Positions 8,501 to 16,844 of a stretch of 21,379 nucleotides of DNA are shown one piece after another (position 1 is the first letter of the stretch; the number at the start of each line of letters is the position of its first letter). The translations under genes were made by a program, and so were the position numbers. The notes under the pieces are model-generated. The model was not told where the DNA came from. It did not search any database and saw only the letters and a program-made list of their open reading frames with translations. The DNA is from Pelargonium nanum. Lineage: Eukaryota; Streptophyta; Magnoliopsida; Geraniales; Geraniaceae. The stretch lies in contig JAYMTF010001777.1 of the NCBI GenBank assembly GCA_036897485.1, positions 1 to 21,379 of the forward strand. Reading direction: 5' to 3'.

Positions 8501-11151
8501 ACAAAAGTTCACTTAATTACAGAGTCAGCTCTAATGTGGCATTTAATTATTTAAATAATGACATGCTACTTCAGCGCTGATTGTATAATTAATATAGTTT
8601 TTACATTTTTTATGTCACGTCAGCAATGATTGTGTAATTAATTTAATTTTAATATATTGTTGCAAGTCATTTCAGCAAAACTAACCGAAAAGTTCACTGC
8701 ACATAACGTCAGAGAGCATTTGGGTCGGTTTTTGATAGTTTGGGAACCATTTTGCCATAAAATGAGTTCAATGACCAAATTGGTCGGGTCGTAATAGTTC
8801 AAGGATCATTTGGTAGTTTTTCCTTTGAGGGTATTATCGATCTCGAAAGAGTTTGTTACCTTATTAACTATTTTCTGCAGTCAAACATGGGGGCTAAGAA
8901 TCATGCAATCGTCATGCCCGACGCAAGCCCAGAAGCTACCTTAAATGCTCTAGTTGCTGCCGGTTTTGGTGCTGCTGGACAAAGATGCATGGCACTGAGC
9001 ACTGTTGTTTTTGTCGGAGGCTCAAAATCATGGTACAATATCTTGAGTATCTCGCCACGACGCTCTATGCATAACTTAACTGTCTTTTGTAAATTGAGTT
9101 TATATTGATGGGACGTGATATAATAGCATAATAGGAATCTGTTTCAATCGCTTTCAGGGAGAAAGAATTAGTGGAGCGTGCCAAAAATCTTAAGGTGAAT
9201 GCCGGAACAGAGCACGGTACAGACCTTGGTCCAGTGATTAGCAAACAGGCAAGTATATAAAAATATATATATCCAATGGTTTCGTATATATCATTCGATA
9301 AAATCTTTACGAGCTTAAATGCTATCTTACATGTAATGATCTATGCATCTTCTTACAACTGTCCGAGGCAGCTAATTAATACTCAACTTTTCATGTTTGC
9401 ATCACATTGAAGGTTTTCATCGGTCTTATGTTACTTTGGAATTTATTTTGTTTTCATAGGCAAAGGAACGAATATGCAGATTGATTCAAACTGGTGTTGA
9501 AAGTGGAGCCAAAGCACTGCTTGATGGAAGAAATATAGTGGTATTTTTTTAATTCTTCGACCATATGTTCTTGTTGTCATATGCTTAGCTCTCTCTCTCT
9601 CTATCTCTCTCTCTCATATGATATTGGTAGCCTATTTTCAAAAAAAAACTTTATTTATCATTTTATCGTGGCTGACTAATAGGTTCCGGGATATGAACAA
9701 GGAAATTTTGTGGGTCCCACCCTCTTAACGGGGGTCACAGCCGAGATGGAATGTTACAAGGTATCATTTTTCAAGTTCTCAATAGTCAATACCTTATATA
9801 AAGATTGAACATTGAAGAAATTTGAACCTTCATACTTGGAACGAACTTGACGATTCTTTATCTCGGCTTTTACAGGAGGAAATTTTCGGCCCGGTTCTTC
9901 TTTGCATGGAGGTATGTCAATTCTCTCCCGCTAATTCATTTGTTACAAAGGCTTTGGATATTAAACATATCGATACTAAAATCGCATACTTATTTCTTAT
10001 TTCCTATGTCCTATTTCCTAACGTGACATGCAGGCTGAGAGCTTAGAAGAAGCTATAAACATTGTGAACAGAAACAAGTACTTTTCAAATTCTCGTGCCC
10101 CTTTTTCATTTCAGTAACTTTGATCGTTGTGATTTTTCTCAATTACTCTGGTTTACCTTAGACTTGTACTTTTGGCTATAGATATGGTAATGGAGCTTCC
10201 ATATTTACAACATCCGGCGTAGCTGCAAGAAAATTTCAGACTGAGATTGAGGCCGGACAGGTAAAACAACGGTCTCAAGCACGGATTGCATTACAAGCTG
10301 CAACGTTCTTTAACCGTTAAACTTTTTTTCTTAGGTTGGCATCAACGTTCCTATCCCGGTTCCCCTACCATTTTTCTCGTTTACTGGCTCAAAAGCGTCC
10401 TTTGCCGGTGATCTCAATTTCTATGGTAAGTTGTTTTGTTTTTTTAACTCCAAAGAACTGGTATTGTCAAATTAAATCGTCAACTAACAAAGATGAGATA
10501 CCCGAAGGGGATTGATAGTAAGTTCATTCTTCTGATGATGATGCTTTAATTCTTTCACTTCTCTTTGTACTGGTCTGCTATAGTGTTTAGTTTTGACAAT
10601 TTAGATCTGAGGTCGAGTTTTCTTTGGTCCAATTGGAAAAGACTTAACCCTTACCCAACCCACAATGGGTGTGGGTTTACACATAAAATGTGGATTGACC
10701 GACTCAACCTGCACTTTCCCCATTGTAATTCCAACCCAAAACTAATCGGGTCAATATAGTGCTGCCCAAAATCGTTAAAATGCTGGTCAATGTTTTTTAT
10801 GGTCTAAATTGCCAGCTCTAATAGTGTGAACCTAGTGCAATGGTAAAGTTGTTGTCTTTTGATCTTGAAGTCACGAATTCAGTCAGGACGGTCTCTCTCT
10901 CTCTCTCTCTCCACAAAAGCAGGGATAGAGCTGTGTACATAAAAATGACCTTTTTAGACAACACTATAGTAGAAGCTTCGTGCACTAGATCGTCCTTTTA
11001 TGGTATTTTTCGATTTACGAAATGAGTTTTGAATATTACAGGGAAGGCTGGAGTGAACTTTTACACTCAGATCAAGACAGTAACTCAGCAGTGGAAGGAT
11101 TTACATGGCAGTGGAGTTTCCTTGGCAATGCCAACTTCTCAGAAATCATGA
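5533..11151 (+). CDS. ALDH6B2: Methylmalonate-semialdehyde dehydrogenase, mitochondrial (19 exons)
   Basis: Exons: 5533-5563, 5677-5774, 6275-6346, 6438-6599, 6687-6765, 6838-6992, 7235-7298, 7425-7504, 7762-7827, 8307-8357, 8881-9032, 9158-9248, 9460-9540, 9683-9760, 9876-9911, 10034-10077, 10182-10260, 10335-10425, 11042-11151. They join to 1,620 bp, 539 residues, with no frame break. The enzyme is the CoA-acylating, NAD-dependent aldehyde dehydrogenase of valine and pyrimidine catabolism; it converts malonate or methylmalonate semialdehyde to acetyl- or propionyl-CoA in the mitochondrial matrix. The first ~40 residues are rich in Arg, Lys, Leu and Ser with almost no acid, as in a mitochondrial presequence. 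Family features visible: CPFNFP with the oxyanion Asn at 191, LKPSEKDPG around 213-221, FVGSNTAG around 264-271, and the catalytic Cys at 322 in [13 protein letters not shown] at 287-294 has Asn where most aldehyde dehydrogenases have the general-base Glu, as usual for this subfamily. EEIFGPVL and the PLPFFSFTG end are intact. Intron 12 begins with GC; the other junctions read as GT-AG. Length is normal for the family. Introns 9, 10 and 18 hold transposon remnants. Confidence 0.96.
7940..8159. mobile_element. hAT-type MITE remnant in intron 9 of the dehydrogenase
   Basis: The left end AGGAGCTGGCAATTTGG and the right end, whose reverse complement starts TAGAGCTGTTAA, match the hAT terminal motif (CAG/TAG)AGCTGgcAA seen elsewhere in this window. 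The interior is rich in CCCGAACCCG-type words (GCGGGTTCAGGTCG, CCCGCTACCCGACC), common in these plant elements. The flanking 8-mers ATTCTTAA and GTTTTTAG agree at only 5 of 8 positions, so the insertion is old or the ends are slightly misplaced. Confidence 0.5.
8421..8823. mobile_element. Mutator-type MITE in intron 10 of the dehydrogenase
   Basis: The 403-bp segment starts GGAAATACTACAAAAATGGT. The reverse complement of its end starts GGAAAAACTACCAAATGATC, and the match continues through ...CATGAACTAT/CTTGAACTAT and on to GACCC, giving terminal inverted repeats of about 40 bp with further weak subterminal symmetry. The flanks TTTGGGGCT (8412-8420) and TTTGAGGGT (8824-8832) agree at 7 of 9 bases, as expected for the 9-bp target duplication of Mutator-like elements. 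Inside, a cAGC..TGATTGTrTAATTAAT motif is repeated at 8572 and 8621. No coding capacity. It occupies most of the 523-bp intron. Confidence 0.78.
9249..9459 (+). other. GC-AG intron (intron 12 of the dehydrogenase)
   Basis: The donor reads CAG|GCAAGT, with GC in place of GT, and the acceptor is CATAG|GCA. Only this pair keeps the reading ...[14 protein letters not shown]... that the family requires. The nearby GT at 9253 would put the next exon out of frame. The donor otherwise matches the strong consensus, as is usual for the minority class of GC-AG introns. Confidence 0.85.
9589..9616. repeat. CT microsatellite in intron 13
   Basis: An imperfect (CT)n tract interrupted once by CTAT, within the intron following the exon that ends at 9540. 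A potentially length-variable marker; no function implied. Confidence 0.85.
10588..10820. mobile_element. hAT-type MITE in intron 18 of the dehydrogenase
   Basis: A 233-bp element. Its left end TAGTTTTGACAATTTAGATC matches the reverse complement of its right end, TAGAGCTGGCAATTTAGACC, at 15 of 20 bases. It is bounded by ATAGTGTT (10580-10587) and ATAGTGTG (10821-10828), an 8-bp target duplication with one mismatch, as hAT transposases make. The interior has paired words such as CCCACAATGGGTGTGGG and no coding capacity. It must be a non-autonomous element moved by a transposase encoded elsewhere. Confidence 0.8.
10827..11000 (+). mobile_element. Au-like SINE in intron 18 of the dehydrogenase
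   Basis: This tRNA-derived short interspersed element abuts the hAT MITE. The Pol III box A region CCTAGTGCAATGGTAAAGTT (10831-10850) and a decayed box B (CACGAATTCAGTCAGG, consensus GGTTCGAGTCC) are correctly spaced. Then come a CT run, AAAAGCAGGGATAGAGCTGTGTACAT (10916-10941), and a tail with AGAAGCTTCGTGCACTAGATCGTCCTTTT. These blocks, in this order, resemble the plant Au SINE family (AAGGCTGCGTACAT..., GGGAGCTTNGTGCACC.GG). Substitutions throughout indicate an old copy in the same orientation as the host gene. Confidence 0.78.
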
Positions 11152-11235
11152 AACTTGTAGTTGATGATGACAAAAACTTATGTGAACTGTGAACTGTGAA
11201 ATCATGATAGTGTTAAATCTCATAACTATGCTATA

Positions 11236-11241
11236 AATAAA
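11236..11241 (+). terminator. Polyadenylation signal of the dehydrogenase gene
   Basis: A canonical AATAAA hexamer lies 85 bases after the TGA stop, a plausible 3' end signal for this gene. Plant signals are loose, so other sites could also be used. Confidence 0.45.
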
Positions 11242-11574
11242 ACATCTATTTTTAGAAAGTTACTCTAGAAGTAATATTTGAATTTTTCTGAGTTTAAGTC
11301 TCAAGAAATGCGCAAATTTGTGGTATTTGGCTTTTGTTTTTTTATGGATTGTTTTCATACCAAATAAAATAAAAAATTTATGTATAAACTTGACAGCATT
11401 ACATGTATATAATACATACAAGTCAAAAAAGTGAATTTTGTATTCTCATTTCCATTCAAATATTTGGTTTTTTTGAAGCACTATACATTTTAAGTAAAAG
11501 AAACTGAGTTTCCATATAATTATTTGGTTTTCATTTTCCAAATAAAGTAGGAAATTAGGAAAACTATCAACATT

Positions 11575-11721
11575 TTGGCCTCTAATTTGGTCATAACTTC
11601 AGCCAGATTCCATTTACCATAAATTAATAAAATTCTTTGTTCCAATCTTGGCCTGAAATTCGGCCATAAACTCTGTCAGATTCCATTTTCCATAAATAAA
11701 TGAACACTTTTTTTGAAATTT
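11575..11721. repeat. Degenerate 73-bp tandem duplication
   Basis: Two adjacent units share GGCCTsTAATTTGGTCATAA (first at about 11577, second as GGCCTGAAATTCGGCCATAA at about 11650) and CAGATTCCATTTwCCATAAAT (11604 and 11677). The offset is 73 bp. The copies differ at several sites, so it is not recent. Confidence 0.65.
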
Positions 11722-12198
11722 TAAATAAATAAATAAATCATTCATGTTTATTTTTTTATAAATAAAATAAAATAATGTTTCAAAAAAAAACTTTCCTTAG
11801 ATGACAAATAAGAAATTAAGAACAATAAAAATATATCTTAAAATTGTAAATTACTCAATAAAAAAAAGTATTTGCTTATGAAATTTTGTGAACAATTTAA
11901 GAAAAATAATAATAAATTTGAATCTTTTTTTAAAAGGTAATAAATTTGAATCTTAAATTTCTTATTTTGACCCAAAATTGTCTCAACATTTACGCCTATT
12001 AATTTTGTTATTGAAAACGTTGACATGACAAAATAATATTTCAAAAAAAAATCAAACAATTGCATGACAACCACTTGTCACCAATTATTATATTTTGAGG
12101 TGGGAACCATCAAACAGTATCATTTTTAAGAGACAGAAATGATCAAACTTCTCCCAAGAAATAGAGTAAAATTAATTCATGAAAATTAATTTAAATTA

Positions 12199-12594
12199 GA
12201 AAAAGGTCTAAAATGGTGTCTGAGCTATCCAGTTCGTGCCATTTTGGTACTTGAACTATCAAACGTGTCATTTCAGTCCAACAGATAGGCAAAATAGTCT
12301 CTATAGTCCAAATGTTTCCAAAAATCGAGCCCCGTCAGGACATTCCGTCAAAATCACTAACGGAAACGTTAAATTTTCATTAAAAAAAAACTTTTAAAAA
12401 ATTTCCACGTCATCGAGAATTAACGGATTCCGTCAGTATTTTGACGAAATGTCCTGGCGGGGCTCGGCTTTTGAAAACGTTTGGACTATAACGACTCTTT
12501 CGCCTATCTTTTGGACTGAAATGACACGTTTGGTAGTTCATGTACCAAAATTGCACGAAGTGGATAGTTCAAGAACCATTTTAGACCTTTTACC
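12199..12594. mobile_element. Mutator-type MITE with long inverted arms, upstream of the peptidase gene
   Basis: The 396-bp element is nearly a complete palindrome. Its start GAAAAAGGTCTAAAATGGTG and the reverse complement of its end (GGTAAAAGGTCTAAAATGGT) match, and the match continues inward for about 180 bp per arm through CTATCC.GTTCGTGC, CAAACGTGTCATTTCAGTCC and GAGCCCCG.CAGGACAT to a short A/T-rich loop at about 12380-12405. It is flanked on both sides by the identical 9-mer TTTAAATTA (12190-12198 and 12595-12603), the 9-bp target duplication made by Mutator-like transposases. There is no coding capacity. An RNA copy would fold into a long hairpin, a possible source of small RNAs. It lies about 280 bp before the peptidase start codon. 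Confidence 0.88.
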
Positions 12595-12729
12595 TTTAAA
12601 TTATATTTGTTTTGAATGAAAATTAAAATTATATTTAATGAGTTAATTGAATAATCGACCACTAACTGAAAATATAATTTGGGTAATTAAAATTCCAAAA
12701 TTGCCTAATTTCCAAAACCCCCCAACATC

Positions 12730-12876
12730 TTTAAATATTACTCAAAAAAACCCATTGAGAGAAGCCAAAGCCAATAGTATCTATCTATCTATCAGCAGCT
12801 TCTCTCACTTTCTCTCTCTATAATCACAACCGTTTTCTAGAGAGAGAAAGCTCTACAGCTTCCAGAGAGAGCGACA
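12730..12876 (+). promoter_or_regulatory. TATA-like box and pyrimidine-rich leader of the peptidase gene
   Basis: TTTAAATATTA at 12730-12740 is a possible TATA box about 140 bp before the ATG. It is followed by CTATCTATCTATC and TTCTCTCACTTTCTCTCTCTATAATC (12778-12825), the pyrimidine-rich pattern common around plant transcription starts and leaders. There is no ATG between this tract and 12877, which supports that codon as the start. Confidence 0.42.
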
Positions 12877-15800
12877 ATGGAGGGAAAGAGATTCGCAGTT
12901 CTGGTGTGCGCCGAGGATTCGGAGTACGTGAAGAAGATGTACGGAGGCTATTTCGGCGTCTTCGTCAGAATGCTGAGCCAGGAAGGCGAGACCTGGGACA
13001 TGTTTCGAGTCGTTGCCGGCCAGTTTCCCGCCGACGACGAGATCGCGTCCTACGACGGATTCGTGATCACCGGAAGCTGCAACGACGCTCACGGAAATGA
13101 TCCTTGGATCTGCAAGCTGCTGTGCTTGCTCAAGAGATTGGATTCGTTGAAGAAGAAAGTCCTCGGCATTTGCTTTGGACATCAGGTATTTCGTTTTCTG
13201 AATTAGAAACTGTTGATCGATTGATTTGCATTTTTTGCTGTATACAACTGTCAGCTTGTTCCTATTTTTGACCTGGAAAACAGAGAACATATGTCAATTT
13301 TGGCAGTAACAGTTAATTAATTAATAAATAAAATAGTTAAAATTATGAATGTTCTTCTAAAACTACACACGCATACAATGCTTGATTGGATTGGTTGAAG
13401 AAAAAAGCTATCGACATTTGCTTTGGACATCAGGTGTATAATTTTGTTTATTCATTGCTGATTGATTGATTTGCATTTTTTGCTGTATTTAACTGTAAGT
13501 TTGTTCCTATATTTGTCCAAAAAAACAGAGAATATATATCAATTTCGGTAGTAAAAATAAATTAATAATTTAATGAAATAGTTAAAATTATGAATGTTCA
13601 TCAAAACTATACATACATATGATGCTTGATTTTTTTTTTTGTTTATTATTTTTAAAATCAGCATCGATAGTTAGTGTCTAAAAGCATATCACCATTCATG
13701 AAATTATATAGAAGTAAAAGCTTACGACGCTAAATAATGAAAATGAATAGTTAAAGAATTAATTTTAGCTTTAAACTAGTTGAAACTTGAAAGATCAATT
13801 ATAATATGAGTGTATAGTTGGATGGTTTGTCAAAACTCTAACTTTAAATAAGAAAACACAAAGGAAAACTGTGAAATGGCTGTCATTTGTGTATAAAAGC
13901 ATATCAGGACACTGAAGAATGAAAATGAACAGTACAAGAATCAGTGATAGCTTAAAACTATAATAAGCATGTATAGTTAATTGATATGTGAAACTGTAAC
14001 CTTAAATGAAAAAATGCAAAGAAATATTAATATGACTGAGTCATTTAGCAGTGTTGCTGTGTGGTACTGTGGTCCCTTCTATGAGATTTTGTCTATGAAG
14101 TGGTCCGTATGTACTGTCTGATTTTGGATCATCTCACAATTTTGTTATTTTTGGTGCCTGGAGATGGATATGGATATCCAGGGTCCAGAGAAATTTTTTT
14201 GAAGGGTAATTTCAAATTATTTATGTTGATTTGTTAGTGAAGTGTATAGACTATAGACTCGGTTAATTTGGCCAATGCCTCGCACATGAGACGATTATTT
14301 GAGAGAGAATAAAAATGTCGATCTATAAAATAAATGATAGTTTAAGGATCAAGTAGAATTTTTTTGTCATTTGGGTGGTGTAAATTAGCTTCAACAGATA
14401 AAAAAATGAAGGAAATTAGATGGCTTTTCAATTTTTTTTTGTTGTTTTACCTACTTTAATGTAAACCTCATGCCAAGTTGGACATTTATGGGGTGTGGGG
14501 CTTTGTGCAGGGGCATTCATGTGTTTTGATCCATATATTGTTGCACATGGTGACAGTTCAGATTGTTTGTACACACTGCATTGAACCACTCATAAATGGA
14601 GTTCATTTTGTTTATGTTTCTCCAAGATAATTACTACTACTTTTCAACTTACACGCAATGATATTATCATAAAAACCAATATCCTCCGAGTTTATTGTGT
14701 TTTATTCAGTTGCAAGTAATGTGACAAGTACAGTCATTCTGTGTTGTGAATTTTATTATTGGTTGATTACTGCCCAATCTTAGTTTAGCTTATAGTTTTA
14801 ATAGTTTGATAGGCTGAGAAGCTCCTAAGCCACCAATAGTTTATTAGGTAATGGGATTTGAACTGATAATCAACTTTTAAAAGGGAATAAAGGTCTGTAC
14901 AATAATTTAAAATTGACATGCATGCACATTGTGCATTTTAAGCCTCTGGTTTCTGACTGCCTTTTTTTATTGTTTCTCATGTCATCTTGCACTGTGTTTC
15001 TTATTGCTTAATAAAAGCATAAATCAATGAGATTGTTGGTATCTTATTGGATATCTTCTCTATTTTATTTTAGTATGATAGATTTGGATTGTAGCGTGCA
15101 CATCTTGACTATACTCCAAAACAAGACTGCCACATTTTTCAGTATACTTGTGAAACTTGCATGAATAAAATAATTGAACGGTGGAGATGGATCTGCTCAT
15201 AATATCATCGCTTAAACATTAGAAAATAAGGGTCGTCTAGTGCTAGATTCTCACTGTTGTGGGGCATGGTTAGGATTATCTATGTTTGCAACATTACCTA
15301 TGCTTTTGCAAGAGTTTGTTTCTCTCGCCCAAACCTATTGCACTATTAACTTATGCTAGCTATTGGACATTATGAATTCATTGTATTGTTAAATATTGTG
15401 GCTGGCCAATCACAATTCTTGGTGATAGCTTGACCCTTGTTTTAGGCTGATTATAAGTCCTTTGTATCATGGAATGCATTAAAGTTTGCCCCTACTGGAT
15501 GCAGACATGAAGTCCATTAACATAATTGGCATTTTCTTTTTTGGTAAAAGCTGTTTTTTTTTAGTGCCCTGATAGTCAGAGCTTTACGTCTCCAATATAT
15601 GATAGTGCAATCAACGTATAAATGTTTTACATGTACTAAATGCCATAGTGGTTGATGGTGATCTTATTGGTGGTTTCAAAAGCAAAACATGTTAAAGCAG
15701 TTGCTGATTTGTAAGTGATATTTGATCTTTTCCAGATATTGTGCCGAGCATTGGGAGGAAAGACGGGCAGAAACAGCTCTGGATGGGACATTGGAATCAC

Positions 15801-16844
15801 GACTCTTCAATTGTCAGCATCATCAAAGCGATTCTCGTCCTTCAAAATTCCATCACTGCTCTCAGTGATTGAGTTCCATCAAGATGAGGTATTTTCACTC
15901 AGAGACCGTAACTTGGTAGAGCACCCAATTATAGATTGCTTGTATGTTATGTGAAATGTTTGAATACGTACGTCGTAGGTTCGGGAACTCCCGTTGAAAG
16001 CTGAGGTGATGGCATGGTCGGAGAAGACTAGAGTCGAGATGTTCATGTATGGTGATCACATAATGGGCATCCAAGGTCACCCTGAGTACACTAAGGACAT
16101 TCTTCTCAACATTGCTGATCGTCTTCTCCAGCGAAACCTTATAACGGTATATATATATACACACACCATTCCAAATGAACATTGTAGAGTGGGTAATTGG
16201 ACCCAAACCTAGAGTTGATAATAGGGACCTGAACTTGTGGGTACCTGAAAGCCGACGCGCATTTTTGTGAGCTTGTGTTACATCAACCTAATTTTCGGGT
16301 TGAGCAATCTTGCACATCTTGTGGGTCAGGTTCGGGTAGCTCTTTTCAACCCGAACAAAGAAACCTAAACCTGATTTGAAACCCGGCCTGAAACTTAAAT
16401 TGCCAGGTCTACCCTAACACTAGGCATCCAAAATTCAGCCCACATATTGACTGTGGGGTCGAGTATGACATTAGAAATGTGCATGTAGGGTTGGGCATGC
16501 CCTTACTATCCTGCATATTTTCTACATATAAGTCTCAATCCAACCTGACCCACAACTCGCACATATGCATATTCACACCTCTTGCGGGTTGAGTGAAAAA
16601 ATTGGACCCAAAACCTTAGCTATCATCAGCTCTGACTTCTGAGCTAGTGACTGGATCTGAAAATAGACCAAATGAGAGCAAATTGGGTTAATTGGAGTAG
16701 CATATCTTAACTCATTCATGTGTTGGAAACCAAAATGTGTAGGAGTCCCAAGTGGAGGAGGCCAAGGCCAAGTTGGTGGCATGTGAGCCAGACAGGGAAG
16801 CATGGCAGAGGCTGTGCACCAGCTTTCTCAAAGGCGGGTTGTGA
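12877..16844 (+). CDS. Gamma-glutamyl peptidase-like class I glutamine amidotransferase (4 exons)
   Basis: Exons 12877-13185, 15736-15888, 15979-16146 and 16743-16844 join in frame (all introns phase 0) to 732 bp, 243 residues, close to the ~250 of Arabidopsis GGP1/GGP3. The fold is the class I glutamine amidotransferase (peptidase family C26). The nucleophile is Cys99 in GICFGHQ at the end of exon 1; His188 and Glu190 in IQGHPEYT of exon 3 complete the triad. Other landmarks are FVRML and GSCNDAHGNDPWI in exon 1, and HQDEV across the exon 2/3 junction. GGP enzymes are cytosolic and remove the gamma-glutamyl group from glutathione conjugates; in Brassicaceae they serve glucosinolate and camalexin synthesis. 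Outside that family the substrate is unproven and general glutathione turnover is more likely. Exon 4 supplies the conserved tail (EPDREAW..LC.SFLKGGL). If the transcript instead reads through the third donor, the frame stops at 16210-16212. Intron 1 (2,550 bp) carries a duplication of the exon 1 end; intron 3 carries a hAT-like insertion. Confidence 0.93.
13133..13630 (+). repeat. 248-bp tandem duplication including the end of peptidase exon 1
   Basis: The last ~50 bases of exon 1, its donor and the first ~195 bases of intron 1 (unit about 13133-13380) are repeated directly after (13381-13630). The CATCAG|GT donor at 13185 corresponds to CATCAG|GT at 13433, an offset of 248 bp. Matching blocks include ATTTGCTTTGGACATCAGGT, GATTGATTTGCATTTTTTGC, AACAGAGAA.ATAT.TCAATTT and AGTTAAAATTATGAATGTTC. 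The second copy can still be read in the exon frame as LDWLKKKAIDICFGHQ after an upstream TGA, so the catalytic-cysteine motif survives. Confidence 0.88.
13675..14025. repeat. Degenerate two-copy repeat in peptidase intron 1
   Basis: A segment from about 13675 (TCTAAAAGCATATCACCATT...) recurs from about 13892 (TATAAAAGCATATCAGGACA...). Shared blocks in order are AATGAAAATGAAyAGT, AAAGAAT/CAAGAATCA, AGCTTwAAACTA, TGTATAGTT and AACTsTAACyTTAAAT. It is a second, older duplication in the same intron, next to the exon-end duplication. Confidence 0.55.
14026..15735 (+). other. Remainder of peptidase intron 1
   Basis: About 1.7 kb of AT-rich intron. No open frame, transposon end or RNA gene could be supported in it. 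The intron ends with a pyrimidine-rich acceptor (TTTGATCTTTTCCAG) at 15735. Confidence 0.5.
16210..16634. mobile_element. hAT-like MITE(s) in intron 3 of the peptidase
   Basis: The left end TAGAGTTGATAATAG (16210) pairs at 12 of 15 bases with the reverse complement of a right end at 16634 (CAGAGCTGATGATAG); all three differences are transitions. A second possible right end at 16411 (reverse complement TAGACCTGGCAATTT) pairs less well, but its flank CCCTAACA agrees at 6 of 8 with the left flank CCCAAACC. So this is either one 425-bp element or a 202-bp element with a second fragment beside it. The interior has the GGGTCAGGTTCGGGT and AACCCGAAC words seen in the other hAT-type remnants. Confidence 0.6.

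Larger units (their letters stand above)
11152..12198. other. Intergenic region between dehydrogenase and peptidase genes
   Basis: After the dehydrogenase 3' untranslated region the sequence is AT-rich with many A- and T-runs. It contains a 73-bp tandem duplication near 11575-11721 (separate entry). Another short duplication, AATAATAAATTTGAATCTT-like, recurs around 11908 and 11938. No coding region is supported; an open frame on - at 11838-12074 is low-complexity Lys/Asn/Leu/Phe sequence. Confidence 0.5.

Noticed and set aside
9822..10046. 74-codon open frame on + around dehydrogenase exon 15.
   Set aside because: It is a mixture of intron 14, exon 15 and intron 15 sequence; only 9876-9911 is exon.
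12906..13100. Arg-rich 64-codon frame on + and a 145-codon frame on - inside peptidase exon 1.
   Set aside because: Both overlap the true amidotransferase exon, whose reading is supported by catalytic motifs and splice sites.
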